Origin: Panorpa germanica | Lineage: Eukaryota > Arthropoda > Insecta > Mecoptera > Panorpidae | Reading direction: 5' to 3' | NCBI GenBank assembly: GCA_963678705.1 | Contig: OY783220.1 | Location: 1-64,000 of the forward strand | DNA length: 64,000 bases | Shown here: piece by piece, positions 1-14,465 of the stretch | Position numbering within the stretch: the first letter of the stretch is position 1 | Layout of the letters: each line of letters opens with the position of its first letter | Notes under the pieces: model-generated | Seen by the model: the letters and a program-made list of their open reading frames with translations, nothing else | The model's database searches: none | Told to the model about the DNA's origin: nothing | Program-made: the position numbers and the translations under genes

Positions 1-3000
1 TGTTTGAACTGTAACAAGGCAATAACCTACTAAAAATTTAAAAAAAAGTTAAAAATTTCAATTTAGAAAAAACAGCATTTTCGTGTGTTTGTACTGCAAC
101 AAAGCTATAACCTACTCAAAACTGAAGAAACAGGTGAATATTTTAATTTTAGAGAAAACAGCATTTTCGTGTGTTTGAACTGTAACAAGGCTTAACCTAC
201 TCAAAACCGAAGTGAAAGTAGAATATTTCAATTTTAGTGAAAACAGCATCTTCGTATGTTTAAACTACAACAAGGCTATAACCTACTCAAAACTGAAGAA
301 AAGGTAGAATTTTTTAATTTTAGAAAAAGCAGCATCTTCGTGTGTTTGTACTGCAACAAGGCTATAACCTACTCAAAATTGAAGAAAAAATTGAATATTT
401 CAATTTTAGAAAAAAAAGCATCTTCTTGTGTTTGTACTGTAACAAGGCGTAACCTACTAAAAATTAAACAAAAAGTTGAAAATTCCAATTTTAGAAAAAC
501 CAGCATTTTCGTGTGTTTGTACTGCAACAAAGCTATAACCTACTCAAAACTGAAGAAAAAATTTAATATTTCAATTTTAGAAAAGAAAGCATATTCTTGT
601 GTTTGTACTGCAACAAGGCTATAACCTACCCAAAACTCAAGAAAAAGTTGAATATTTCAATTTTGGAAAAATAGCATTTTCGTGTGTTTAAACTACAACA
701 AGGCTATAACCTACTCAAAACTAAAGAAAAAGTTGAATATTTCAATTTTAGAGAAAACAGCATCATCGTGTGTTTGAACTGTAACAAGGCTATAACCTAC
801 CTAAAACTCAAGAAAAAGTTGAATATTTCAATTTTGAAAAAAAAAATCATCTTCATGTGTTTGAACTACAACAGCCTATAACCTACTCAAAACTGAAGAA
901 AAAGTTGAATATTTCAATTTTAGAGAAAACAGCATCATCGTGTGTTTGAACTGTAACAAGACTATAACCTACTTACAACTCAAAAAAAAGTTAAATATTT
1001 TAATTTTAGAAAAAACAGCATCTACGTGTGTTTGAACTACAACAAGGCTAAAACCTACTCAAAACTGAAGAATAAGTTGAATTTCTTAATTTTAGATAAA
1101 ACAGCATCTTCGTGTCTTTTAACTCTAACAAGGGTATAATCAACTCAAAACACAAGAAAACATTAAATATTTTAATTTTATTAAAAACAGCATCTTCGTG
1201 TGTTTGAACTGTAACAAAGCAATATCCTACTGCAAATTAAAAAAAGTTGAAAATTTCAATTTTAGAAAAAATTAGCATTTTCGTGTGTTTGTACTGCAAC
1301 AAGGCTATAACCTACTTAAAACTGAAAAAAATGTTAAATATTTTAATTTTAAATAAAACAGCATCTTCGTGTGTTTGAACTGTAACAAGGCTTAATCTAC
1401 TCAAAACCGAAGTAAAAGTAGAATATTTCAATTTTAGAGAAAACAGCATCGTCGTATGTTTTAGCTACAACAAGGCAATAACCTACTCAAAACTAAAGAA
1501 AAAGTAGAATTTTTTAATTGTAGAAAAAACAGCATCTTTGTGTGTTTGTACTGCAACAAGGCTATAACCTACTCAAAACTGAAGAAAAAGTTAAATATTT
1601 TAATTTTTAGAGAAAACAGCATCTTCGTGTGTTTGAACTGTAACAAGGCAATAACCTACTAAAAATTTAAAAAAAAGTTGAAAATTTCAATTTTAGAAAA
1701 AACAGCATCTTCGTGTGTTTGAACTGTAACAAGGCTATAACCTACTCAAAACTCAAGAAAAAGTTGAATATTTTAATTTTAGAGAAAACAGCATCTTCAT
1801 GTTTTTGGAATGAACCAAGGCTATAACCTTCTTTAAACTCAAGGCAAAAAAGAATATTTCAATTTTAGAAAAAACAGCATCTTAGTGTTTTTGAAATGTA
1901 ACAAGACTATACTCTTCTTATAACTCAAGGAAATTTAAATATTTAAATGTTAGAAAAAACAGCTTCTTCGTGTATTTAATATGTAACAATGCTATTCTTA
2001 AAAATTCTTATTCTTAAAACTAAAGAAATAGTTGAATATTTCAATTTAAGAATATAGAGCATCTACGTATTTTTTAAATGTAACAAAGCTATAACCTACC
2101 TAAAACTCAAGAAAAAGTTGAATATTTTAATTTTAGAAAAAAATAGCATCTTCGTGTGTTTGTACTGCAACAAGGCGTTAACCTACTCAAAACTGAAGAA
2201 AAAGTAGAACTTTTTAATTTTAGAAAAAACAGCATCTTCGTGTGTTTGTACTGCAAGAAGGCTATAACCTACTCAAAACTGAAGAAAAAGTTGAATATTT
2301 AAATTTCACAAAAAACAGCATCTTCGTGTGTTTAAACTGTAACAAAGCTATAACCTACTTAAAACTCAAAAAAAAGTTAAATATTTTAATTTTGGACAAA
2401 ACAGCATCTTCGTGTGTTTGAACAGTAACAAGGCTATAACCTACCAAACTCAAGAAAAAGTTGAATATTTCAATTTTAGAAAAATAGCATCTTCGTGTGT
2501 TTGAACTACAACAGCCTATAACCTACTTTAAACTGAAGAAAAAGTAGAATTTTTTAATTTTAGATAAAACAGCATCTTCGTGTGTTTGAACGGTAACAAA
2601 GCATAACCTACTCAAAACTGAAGAAAAAGTTGAATATTTCAATTTTAGAGAAAACAGCATCTTCGTATGTTTAAACTACAACAAGGCTATAACCTACTCA
2701 AAACTGAAGAAAAAGTAGAATTTTTTAATTGTAGAAAAAACAGCATCTTCGTGTGTTTGAACTGTTACATGTCTATAACCTACTCAAAGCTCAAGATAAG
2801 TTAAATATTTTAATTTTAGAGAAAACAGCATCTTTATGTTTTTGGAATGAACCAAGGCTATAACCTTCTTTAAACTCAAGGCAAAAAAGAATATGTCAAT
2901 TTTAGAAAAAACAGGATCTTAGTGTTTTTGAAATGAAACAAGACTATACTCTTCTTATAACTCAAGGAAATTTAAATATTTAAATGTTAGAAAAAACAGC

Positions 3001-4767
3001 TTCTTCGTGTATTTAATATGTAACAATGCTATAACTTTCTTAAAACTAAAGAAATAGTTGAATATTTCAATTTAAGAAAATAGAGCATCTACGTATTTTT
3101 TAAATGTAACAAAGGTATAACCCACTCAAAACTAAGGAAAAAGTTGAATATTTTAATTTTAGAGAAAACAGCATCTTCGTGTGTTTGAATTGTAACAAGG
3201 CAATAACCTACTAAAAATTAAAAAAAAAAGTTGAAAATTTCAATTTTAGAAATAACAGCATTTTCGTGTGTTTGTACTGCAACAAGGCTATAACCTACTC
3301 AAAACTGAAGAAAAAATTAAATATTTCAATTTTAGAAAAAAAAGCATCTTCTTGTGTTTGTACTGCAACAAGGCTATAACCTACTCAAAACTGAAGAAGA
3401 AGGTGAATATTTTAATTTTAGAGAAAACAGCATCTTCGTGTGTTTGAACTGTAACAAGGCTATAAACTCTAAACTTAAAACTCAAATAAAAGTTAAATAT
3501 TTTAATTTTGGAAAAAACAGCATCCTTGTGTGTTTATGCTGCAGTACAAACAAGGCTTTAACCTACTCAAAACTGAAGAAAAATTTAAATATTTAAATTT
3601 TAGAAAAAACAGCATCTTCGTGTATTTAAAGTGTAACAAGACTATAACCTACTTACAACTCAAAAAAAAGTTAAATATTTTAATTTTAGAAAAAGCAGCA
3701 TCTACGTGTGTTTGAACTACAACAAGGCTATAACCTACTCAAAACTGAAGAAAAAGGTGAATATTTTAATTTTAGAGAAAACAGCATCTTCGTGTGTTTG
3801 AACTGTAACAAGGCTATAAACTCTAAACTTAAAACTCAAATAAAAGTTAAATATTTTAATTTTGGAAAAAACAGCATCCTTGTGTGTTTATGCTGCAGTA
3901 CAAACAAGGCTATGACCTACTCAAAACTGAAGAAAATGTTAAATATTTAAAATTTTAAATAAAACAGCGTCTTCGTGTGTTTGAACTGTAACAAGGCTAT
4001 AACCTACCCAAAACTCAAGAAAAAGTTGAATATTTGAATTTTGGAAAAATAGCATCTTCGTGTGTTTAAACTACAACAAGGCTATAACCTACTCAAAACT
4101 AAAGAAAAAGTTGAATATTTCAATTTTAGAGAAAACAGCATCTTCGTGTATTTAAAGTAAAAAAGTTGAAAATTTCAATTTTAGAAAAAACAGCATCTTC
4201 GTCTGTTTGAACTGTAACAAGGCTATAACCTACTCAACACTCAAGAAAAAGTTGAATATTTTAATTTTAGAGAAAACAGCATCTTCATGTTTTTGGAATA
4301 AACCAAGACTATACTCTTCTTATAACTCAAGGAAATTTAAATATTTAAATGTTAGAAAAAACAGCTTCTTCGTGTATTTAATATGTAACAATGCTATAAC
4401 TTTCTTAAAACTAAAGAAATAGTTGAATATTTCAATTTAAGAAAATAGAGCATCTACGTATTTTTTAAATGTAACAAAGGTATAACCCACTCAAAACTAA
4501 GGAAAAAGTTGAATATTTTAATTTTAGAGAAAACAGCATCTTCGTGTGTTTGAATTGTAACAAGGCAATAACCTACTAAAAATTAAAAAAAAAAGTTGAA
4601 AATTTCAATTTTTAGAGAAAACAGCATTTTCGTGTGTTTGTACTGCAACAAGGCTATAACCTACTCAAAACTGAAGAAAAAGTAGAATTTTTTGATTTTA
4701 GAAAAAACAGCATCTTCGTGTGTTTGTACTGCAACAAGGCTATAACCTACTCAAAACTAAAAAAAAA

Positions 4768-5783
4768 GTTGAATATTTTAATTTTTAGAGAAAACAGCAT
4801 CTTCGTGTGTTTGAATTGTAACAAGGCAATAACCTACTAAAAATTAAAAAAAAAAGTTGAAAATTTCAATTTTAGAAATAACAGCATTTTCGTGTGTTTG
4901 TACTGCAACAAGGCTATAACCTACTCAAAACTGAAGAAAAAATTAAATATTTCAATTTTAGAAAAAAAAGCATCTTCTTGTGTTTGTACTGCAACAAGGC
5001 TATAACCTACTCAAAACTGAAGAAAAAGGTGAATATTTTAATTTTAGAGAAAACAGCATCGTCGTGTGTATGAACTGTAACAAGGCTATAAACTCTAAAC
5101 TTAAAACTCAAATAAAAGTTAAATATTTTAATTTTGGAAAAAACAGCATCCTTGTGTGTTTATGATGCAGTACAAACAAGGCTATAACCTACTCAAAACT
5201 GAAGAAAAATTTAAATATTTAAATTTTAGAAAAAACAGCATCTTCGTGTATTTAAAGTGTAACAAGACTATAACCTACTTACAACTCAAAAAAAAGTTAA
5301 ATATTTTAATTTTAGAAAAAGCAGCATCTACGTGTGTTTGAACTACAACAAGGCTATAACCTACTCAAAACTGAAGAAAAAGGTGAATATTTTAAATTTA
5401 GAGAAAACAGCATCTTCGTGTGTTTGAACTGTAACAAGGCTATAAACTCTAAACTTAAAACTCAAATAAAAGTTAAATATTTTAATTTTGGAAAAAACAG
5501 CATCCTTGTGTGTTTATGCTGCAGTACAAACAAGGCTATAACCTACTCAAAACTGAAGAAAATGTTAAATATTTAAAATTTTAAATAAAACAGCGTCTTC
5601 GTGTGTTTGAACTGTAACAAGGCTATAACCTACCCAAAACTCAAGAAAAAGTTGAATATTTCAATTTTGGAAAAATAGCATCTTCGTGTGTTTAAACTAC
5701 AACAAGGCTATAACCTACTCAAAACTAAAGAAAAAGTTGAATATTTCAATTTTAGAGAAAACAGCATCTTCGTGTATTTAAAG
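4768..5783 (+). repeat. Second copy of a ~1.0-kb duplicated block (offset 1626 bp)
   Basis: This block matches 3143-4157 almost base for base at a spacing of 1626 bp (1625 before a one-base T insertion). Both copies contain the same series of monomer variants, including the actctaaacttaaaactc insertion monomer and the following PstI-type monomer. A difference inside the block is the loss of the PstI site in one monomer at about 5164. The match ends at about 4157/5783, where gtatttaaagt continues into different monomers. This fits unequal exchange within the array. Confidence 0.85.
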
Positions 5784-6183
5784 TGTAACAAGACTATAAC
5801 CTACTTACAACTCAAAAAAAAGTTAAATATTTTAATTTTAGAAAAAGCAGCATCTACGTGTGTTTGAACTACAACAAGGCTAAAACCTACTCAAAACTGA
5901 AGAATAAGTTGAATTTCTTAATTTTAGATAAAACAGCATCTTCATGTCTTTTAACTCTAACAAGGGTATAATCAACTCAAAACACAAGAAAACATTAAAT
6001 ATTTTAATTTTATAAAAAACAGCATCTTCGAGTGTTTGAACTGTAACAAAGCAATATCCTACTGCAAATTAAAAAAAAGATGAAAATTTCAATTTTAGAA
6101 AAAAACAGAGTTTTCGTGTGTTTTTACTGCAACAAGGCTATAACCTACTTAAAACTGAAAAAAATGTTAAATATTTTAATTTT

Positions 6184-6651
6184 AAATAAAACAGCATCTT
6201 CGTGTGTTTGAACTGTAACAAGGCTTAATCTACTTAAAACCGAAGTAAAAGTAGAATATTTCAATTTTAAAGAAAACAGCATCTTCGTATGTTTTAGCTA
6301 CAACAAGTCTATAACCTACTCAAAACTAAAGAAAAAGTAGAATTTTTTAATTGTAGAAAAAACAGCATCTTTGTGTGTTTGTACTGCAACAAGGCTATAA
6401 CCTACTCAAAACTGAAGAAAAAGTTAAATATTTTAATTTTAAATAAAACAGCATCTTCGTGTGTTTGAACTGTAACAAGGCTTAATCTACTTAAAACCGA
6501 AGTAAAAGTAGAATATTTCAATTTTAAAGAAAACAGCATCTTCGTATGTTTTAGCTACAACAAGTCTATAACCTACTCAAAACTAAAGAAAAAGTAGAAT
6601 TTTTTAATTGTAGAAAAAACAGCATCTTTGTGTGTTTGTACTGCAACAAGG
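6184..6651 (+). repeat. 257-bp (three-monomer) tandem duplication
   Basis: The stretch beginning aaataaaacagc at 6184 is repeated from 6441 with a 257-bp offset. It shares rare variants such as caacaagtctataacc and tttgtgtgtttgtac. The second copy runs to about 6651, where the array skips part of a monomer (aaggcctactc). It looks recent because the diagnostic variants are unchanged between copies. Confidence 0.85.
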
Positions 6652-9600
6652 CCTACTCAAAACTCAAGAAAAAGTTGAATATTTTAATTTTAGAGAAAAC
6701 AGCATCTTCATGTTTTTGGAATAAACCAAGACTATACTCTTCTTATAACTCAAGGAAATTTAAATATTTAAATGTTAGAAAAAACAGCTTCTTCGTGTAT
6801 TTAATATGTAACAATGCTATAACTTTCTTAAATCGAAAGAAATAGTTAAATATTTTAATTTAAGAAAATAGAGCATCTACGTATTTTTTAAATGTAACAA
6901 AGGTATCACCTACTTAAAACTCAAGAAAAAGTTGAATATTTCAATTTTAGACAAAAATTCATCATTGTGTGTTTAAACTGTAACAAGGCTAAAACCTATT
7001 CAAAACTCAAGAAAAAGTTGGATATTTTAATTTCAGAAAAAACTGCATCTTCACGTTTATAGAATGAACCAAGGCTATAACCTACTTAAAACTGAAGAAA
7101 AAGTTGAATATTTCAATTTTAGAAAAAAATAGCATTTTCGTGTTTTGTACTGCAACAAGGCTTTAACCTACTCAAAACTGAAGAAAAAGTTGAATATTTT
7201 AATTTTAGAGATAACAGCATCTTCGTGTGTTTGAACTGTAACAAGGCTTAACCTACTCAAAATTGAAGTAAAAGTAGAATATTTCAATTTTAGAGAAAAC
7301 AGCATCTTCGTATGTTTAAACTACAACAAGGCTATAACCTACTTAAAACTGAAGAAAAAGTAGAATTTTTTAATTTTAGAAAAAACAGCATCATCGTGTG
7401 TTTGAACTGTAACAAGGCAATAACCTACTATAAATTAAAAAAAAATTTGAAAATTTCAATTTTAGAAAAACCAGCATTTTCGTGTGTTTGTACTGTAACA
7501 AGGCTATAACCTACGTAAAACTGAAGAAAAAATTGAATATTTTAATTTTAGAAAAAAAAGCATCTTCTTGTGTTTGTACTGCAATAAGGCTATAACCTAC
7601 TCAAAACTGAAGAAAAAGGTGAATATTTTAATTTTAGAGAAAACAGTATCTTCGTGTGTTTGAACTGTAACAAGGCTATAAACTCTAAACTTAAAACTCA
7701 AAAAAAAGTTAAATATTTTAATTTTGGAAAAAACAGCATCCTTTTGTGTTTAAGCTGCAGTACAAACAAAGCTATAACCTACTCAAAACTGAAGAAAAAG
7801 TTGAATATTTCAATTTTAGAAAAAACAGCATCTTCGTGTGTTTGAACTGTAACAAAGCTATAACCTACTTAAAACTCAAAAAAAAAGTTAAATATTTTAA
7901 TTTTGGACGAAACAGCATCTTCGTGTGTTTGAACTACAACAAGGCTAAAACCTACACAAAACCTATAGCCTTCTTAAAACTCAAAAAAAGTTAATTATTT
8001 CAATTATAAAAAAACAGCATTTTCGTGTGTTTGTACTGCAACAAGGCTATAACCTACTCAAAACTGAAGAAAAAGTTGAATATTTTAATTTTAGAGAAAA
8101 CAGCATCTTCGTGTGTTTGAACTGTAACAAGGCTATAACCTACTTAAAACTGAAGAAAATGTAGAATATTTGAATTTTAGAGAAAACAGCACCATCGTGT
8201 GTTTGAACTGTAACAAGGCTATAACCTACCCAAAACTCAAGAAAAAGTTAAATATTTCAATTTTAGAAAAATAGCATCTTTGTGTGTTTGAACTACAACA
8301 GCCTATAACCTACTCAAAACTGAAGAAAAAGTAGAATTTTTTAATTTTAGAGAAAACAGCATCTTCGTGTGTTTGAACTGTAACAAGGCAATAACCTACT
8401 TAAAACTGAAGAAAATGTAGAATATTTTAATTTTAAATAAAACAGCATCTTCGTGTGTTTGAACTGTTACAAGTCAAAAACCTACTTAAAGCTGAAGAAA
8501 AAGTTAAATATTTTAATAATAGAGAAAACAGCATCTTTATGTTTTTGGAAGAATTTTTTAATTGTAGAAAAAACAGCATCTTTGTGTGTTTGTACTGCAA
8601 CAAGGCTATAACCTACTCAAAACTGAAGAAAAAGTTAAATATTTTAATTTTTAGAGAAAACAGCATCTTCGTGTGTTTGAACTGTAACAAGGCAATAACC
8701 TACTAAAAATTTAAAAAAAAGTTGAAAATTTCAATTTTAGAAAAAACAGCATCTTCGTGTGTTTGAACTGTAACAGGGCTATAACCTACTCAAAACTCAA
8801 GAAAAAGTTGAATATTTTAATTTTAGAGAAAACAGCATCTTCATGTTTTTGGAATGAACCAAGGCTATAACCTTCTTTAAACTCAAGGCAAAAAAGAATA
8901 TTTCAATTTTAGAAAAACAAGACTATACTCTTCTTATAACTCAAGGAAATTTAAATATTTAAATGTTAGAAAAAACAGCTTCTTCGTGTATTTAATATGT
9001 AACAATGCTATTCTTAAAAATTCTTATTCTTAAAACTAAAGAAATAGTTGAATATTTCAATTTAAGAATATAGAGCATCTACGTATTTTTTAAATGTAAC
9101 AAAGATATAACCTACCTAAAACTCAAGAAAAAGTTGAATATTTTAATTTTAGAAAAAAATAGCATCTTCGTGTGTTTGTACTGCAACAAGGCTATAACCT
9201 ACTCAAAACTGAAGAAAAAGTAGAACTTTTTAATTTTAGAAAAAACAGCATCTTCGTGTGTTTGTACTGCAAGAAGGCTATAACCTACTCAAAACTGAAG
9301 AAAAAGTTGAATATTTAAATTTTACAAAAAACAGCATCTTCGTGTGTTTAAACTGTAACAAAGCTATAACCTAATTAAAACTCAAAAAAAAGTTAAATAT
9401 TTTAATTTTGGACAAAACAGCATCTTCGAGTGTTTGAACTACAACAAGGCTAAAACCTACTCAAAACCTATAACCTTCTTAAAACTCAAAAAAAGTTGAT
9501 TATTTCAATTATAAAAAAACAGCATCTTCGTGTGTTTGTACTGCATCAAGGCTATAACCTACTCAAAACTGAAGAAAATGTTAAATATTTAAAATATTAA

Positions 9601-12600
9601 ATAAAACAGCGTCTTCGTGTGTTTGAACTGTAACAAGGCTTAACCTACTCAAAACCGAAGTAAAAGTAGAATATTTTAATTTTAGAGAAAACAGCATCTT
9701 CGTATGTTTAAACTACAACAAGGCTATAGCCTACTCAAAACTGAAGAAAAAGTAGAATTTTTTAATTGTAGAAAAAACAGCATCTTCGTGTGTTTGTACT
9801 GCAACAAGGCTATAACCTACTCAAAACTGAAGAAAAAGTTGAATATTTTAATTTTTAGAGAAAACAGCATCTTCGTGTGTTTGAACTGTAACAAGGCAAT
9901 AACCTACTAAAAATTTAAAAAAAAGTTGAAAATTTCAATTTTAGAAAAAACAGCATTTTCGTGTGTTTGTACTGCAACAAGGCTATAACCTACTCCAAAC
10001 TGAAGAAAAAATTGAATATTTCAATTTTAGAAAAAAAAGCATCTTCTTGTGTTTGTACTGCAACAAGGCTATAACCTACTTAAAACTGAAGAAAAAGGTG
10101 AATATTTAAATTTTAGAGAAAACAGCATCTTCGTGTGTTTGAACTGTAACAAAGCTATAAACTCTAAACTTAAAACTCAAAAAAAAGTTAAATATTTTAA
10201 TTTTGAAAAAAACAGCATCCATGTGTGTTTATGCTGCAGTACAAACAAGGCTATAACCTACTCAAAACTAAAGAAAAAGTTGAATATTTTAATTTTAGAG
10301 AAAACAGCATCTTCGTGTGTTTGTACTGCAACAAGGCTATAAACTCTAAACTTAAAACTCAAAAAAAAGTTAAATATTTTAATTTTGGAAAAACAGCATC
10401 CGTGTGTGTTTATGCTGCAGTACAAACAAGGCTATAACCTACTCAAAACTAAAGAAAAAGTTGAATATTTTAATTTTAGAGAAAACAGCATCTTTGTGTG
10501 TTTGAACTGTAACAAAGCTATAACCTACTCAAAACTAAAGAAAAAGTTAAATATTTCAATTTTAGAAAAAACAGCATCTACGTGTGTTTGAACTGTAACA
10601 AAGCTATAACCTACTTAAAACTCAAAAAGAAGTTAAATATTTTAATTTTGGACAAAACAGCATCTTTGTGTGTTTGAACTACAACAAAGCTAAAACCTAC
10701 TCAAAACCTATAACCTTCTTAAAACTCAAAAAAAGTTGATTATTTCAATTATAAAGAAACAGCATCTTCGTGTGTTTGTACTGCAACAAGGCTATAACCT
10801 ACTTACAACTAAAGAAAAAGTTGAATATTTTAATTTTAGAGAAAACAGCATCTTCGTGTGTTTGAACTGTAACAAGGCTATAACCTACCCAAAACTCAAG
10901 AAAAAGTTGAATATTTCAATTTTAGAGAAAACAGCATCATCGTGTGTTTGAACTGTAACAAGGCTATTACCTACTCAAAACTGAAGAAAAAGTAGAATTT
11001 TTTAATTTTAGAGAAAACAGCATCTTCGTGTGTTTGAACTGCAACAAGACTATAACTTACTCAAAACTTAAAAAAATGTTGAATATTTTAATTTTAAATA
11101 AAACAGCATCTTCGTGTGTTTGAACTGTAACAAAGCTATAACCTACTCAAAACTAAAGAAAAAGTAGAATATTTTAATTTTAGAGAAAACCGCATCTTTG
11201 TGTGTTTGTACTGCAACAAGGCTATAACCCACTCAAAACTCAAGAAAAAGTTGGATATTTTAATTTTAGAGAAAATTGCATCTTCATAATTATAGAATGA
11301 ACCAAGGCTTCGTATGTTTGTACTGTAACAAAGCAATAACCTACTAAAAATTTAAAAAAAAGTTGAAAATTTCAATTTTAGAAAAAAAAAAGCATTTTCA
11401 TGTGTTTGTACCGTAACAAGGCTATAACCTACTCAAAACTCAAGAAAAAGTTGGATATTTTAATTTCAGAGAAAACTGCATCTTCATGTTTATAGAATGA
11501 ACCAAGGCTATAACCTACTTAAAACTAAAGAAAAAGTTGAATATTTCAATTTTATAAAAAAAATAGCATCTTCGTGTGTTTGTACTGCAACAAGGCTATA
11601 ACCTACTCCAAACTGAAGAAAAAGTTGAATATTTTAATTTTAGAGAAAACAGCAACTTCGTGTGTTTGAACTGTAATAAGGCTATAACCTACTCAAAACT
11701 GAAGAAAAAGTAGAATATTTTAATTTTTGAGAAAACAGCATCTTCATGTTTTTGGAATGAACCAAGGCTATAACCTTCTTTAAACTCAAGGCAAAAAAGA
11801 ATATTTCAATTTTAGAAAAAACAGCATCTTAGTGTTTTTGAAATGTAACAAGTCTATACTCTTCTTATAACTCAAGGAAATTTAAATATTTAAATGTTAG
11901 AAAAAACAGCTTCTTCGTGTATTTAATATGTAACAATGCTATAAATTTCTTATAACTAAAGAAATAGTTAAATATTTTAATTTAAGAAAAAACAGCATCT
12001 TCGTGTATTTGTTTCGTAACAAGGCTATAACCTTCTTAAAACTAAAGAAATAGTTGAATATTTTAATTTAAGAAAATGGATCATCTACGTATTTTTTAAA
12101 TGTAACAAAGCTATAACCTACTTAAAACTCAAGAAAAAGTTGAATATTTCAATTTTAGACAAAAATTCATCATTGTGTGTTTAAACTGTAACAAGGCTAT
12201 AACCTACTCAAACCTCAAGAAAAAGTTGGATATTTTAATTTCAGAGAAAACTGCATCTTCATGTTAATAGAATGAACCAAGGCTACAACCTACTTAAAAC
12301 TGAAGAAAAAGTTGAATATTTTAATTTTAGAGAAAACAGCAACTTCGTGTGTTTAAACTGTAACAAGGCTATAACCTACTCAAAACTGAAGAAAAAGTTG
12401 AATATTTTAATTTTAGAGAAAACAGCATCTTCGTATGTTTAAACTACAACAAGGCTATAACCTACTCAAAACTGAAGAAAAAGTTGAATATTTTAATTTT
12501 AGAGAAAACAGCATTTTCGTGTGTTTGAACTGTAACAAGGCTTAACCTACTCAAAACCGAAGTAAAAGTAGAATATTTCAATTTTAGAGAAAACAGCATC

Positions 12601-14227
12601 TTCGTATGTTTAAACTACAACAAGGCTATAACCTACTCAAAACTGAAGAAAAAGTAGAATTTTTTAATTGTAGAAAAAACAGCATCTTCGTGTGTTTGTA
12701 CTGCAACAAGGCTATAGCCTACTCAAAACTGAAAAAAAAGTTGAATGTTTTAATTTTTAGAGAAAACAGCATCTTCGTGTGTTTGAATTGTAACAAGGCA
12801 ATAACCTACTAAAAATTAAAAAAAAAAGTTGAAAATTTCAATTTTAGAAAAAACAGCATTTTCGTGTGTTTGTACTGCAACAAGGCTATAACCTACTCAA
12901 AACTGAAGAAAAAATTGAATATTTCAATTTTAGAAAAAAAAACATCTTCTTGTGTTTGTACTGCAACAAGGCTATAACCTACTCAAAACTGAAGAAAAAG
13001 GTGAATATTTTAATTTTAGAGAAAACAGCATCTTCGTGTGTTTGAACTATAACAAGGCTATAAACTCTAAACTTAAAACTCAAAAAAAAGTTAAATATTT
13101 TAATTTTGGAAAAAACAGCATCCTTGTGTGTTTATGCTGCAGTACAAACAAGGCTATAACCTACTCAAAACTGAAGAAAAAGTTAAATATTTAAATTTTA
13201 GAAAAAACAGCATCTTCGTGTGTTTGAACTGTAACAAAGCTATAACCTACTTAAAACTGAAGAAACAGGTGAATATTTTATTTTAGAGAAAACAGCATCT
13301 TCGTGTGTTTGAACTGTAACAAAGCTATAACCTACTTAAAACTCAAAAAAAAATTACATATTTAATTTTGGACAAAACAGCATCTTCGTGTGTTTGAACT
13401 ACGACAAGGCTAAAACCTACTCAAAACCTATAACCTTCTTAAAACTCAAAAAAAAATTGATTATTTGAATTATAAAAAAACAGCATCTATGTGTGTTTAA
13501 ACTGTAACAAGGCTATAACCTACTCAAAACTCAAGAAAAAGTTAAATATTTTAATTTTAGAGAAAACAGCATCTTCATGTTTTTGGAATGAACAAAGGCT
13601 ATAACCTTCTTTAAACTCAAGGAAAAAAGAATATTTCAATTTTAGAAAAAACAGCATCTTAGTGTTTTTGAAATGTAACAAGACTATACTCTTCTTATAA
13701 CTCAAGGAAATTTAAATATTTAAATGTTAGAAAAAACAGCTTCTTCGTGTATTTAATATGTAACAATGCTATTCTTAAAAATTCTTATTCTTAAAACTAA
13801 AGAAATAGTTGAATATTTCAATTTAAGAAAATAGAGCATCTACATATTTTTTAAATGTAACAAAGGTATCACCTACTTAAAACTCAAGAAAAAGTTGAAT
13901 ATTTTAATTTTAGAAAAAAATAGCATCTTCGTGTGTTTGTACTGCAACAAGGCTATAACCTACTCAAAACTGAAGAAAAAGTAGAACTTTTTAATTTTAG
14001 AAAAAACAGCATCTTCGTGTGTTTGTACAGCAACAAGGCTATAACCTACTCAAAACTGAAGAAAAAGTTGAATATTTAATTTTTAGAAAAAACAGCATCT
14101 TCGTGTGTTTAAACTGTAACAAAGCTATAACCTACTTAAAACTCAAATAAAGTTGATTATTTCAATTATAAAAAAACAGCATCTTCGTGTGTTTGTACTG
14201 CAACAAGGCTATAACCTACTCAAAACT

Positions 14228-14436
14228 TATTGAAGCAGATATTATATGCACAGTTATATATTAAATATTTTATTAATTAATAAGTCCTCAGACTGAAATT
14301 ATACAGAAAGTCCTCAGACAATATTTCTTATAGACATAAAACAATTGAATTTAATATAATAATTTTTTTTATATAAACAAAAACAAAACAAGTTTAAGTA
14401 ATTTAATTTAAGAATGAATGTATTGTAATTCCAACA
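14228..14436 (-). repeat. Copia 3' LTR
   Basis: This is the 209-bp direct repeat of 18624-18832. It runs from tattgaagcag at its left edge to ttccaaca at its right edge on the plus strand, so it reads TGTTGGAA...CAATA on the element strand. On that strand a TATATAAA box lies at 14368-14375 and AATAAA at 14269-14274. The 12-bp motif aagtcctcagac occurs twice, at 14282 and 14308, 26 bp apart. It differs from the other LTR at two positions: attaatt versus attattt, and ttatacag versus ttattcag. Confidence 0.95.
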
Positions 14437-14447
14437 CACCCCCTCAA
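14437..14447 (-). promoter_or_regulatory. Copia polypurine tract
   Basis: On the element strand the 11 bases next to the 3' LTR read TTGAGGGGGTG. This is a purine-rich run in the position where plus-strand DNA synthesis is primed. It lies between the stop codon of the Gag-Pol frame and the LTR. Confidence 0.75.
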
Positions 14448-14465
14448 GACATTCATTTCAACAAT

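Larger units (their letters stand above)
1..14227 (+). repeat. 86-bp satellite array, segment 1
   Basis: Head-to-tail monomers of about 86 bp, all in one orientation. The cgtgtgtttg landmark recurs at 81, 167 and onward every 86 bp. The base composition is strongly A+T rich. Monomers fall into classes that differ by small indels and by diagnostic variants such as tgtaacaagg versus tgcaacaagg versus ctacaacaagg. The divergent module that begins gtttttggaatgaacc starts at 1801, 2838, 4289, 6712, 8844, 11748 and 13579. PstI-bearing 92-bp monomers have ctgcag at 3539, 3893, 5519, 7755, 10234, 10415 and 13137; the copy near 5164 has lost the site (gatgcag). Short open frames here, such as 256-624, are repeat read-through. 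I see no gene. The last five bases, 14223-14227 (aaact), are the target duplication of the copia insertion. Confidence 0.97.

Noticed and set aside
256..624. 122-residue frame and dozens of similar 60-123 residue frames (MFKLQQGYNLLK..., MFVLQQGYNLLK...)
   Set aside because: These are read-through of the 86-bp satellite. Since 86 is not a multiple of 3, each monomer is read in the next frame, two of the three frames are open and the third has stops. The frames follow repeat variants, end as soon as the blocked frame is reached, and have no promoter, start context or conserved boundary of their own.
1..14227. CRISPR-like array, because of the regular short repeats
   Set aside because: Repeats are contiguous 86-bp monomers without unique spacers, in a eukaryotic context with retrotransposons and no cas genes.
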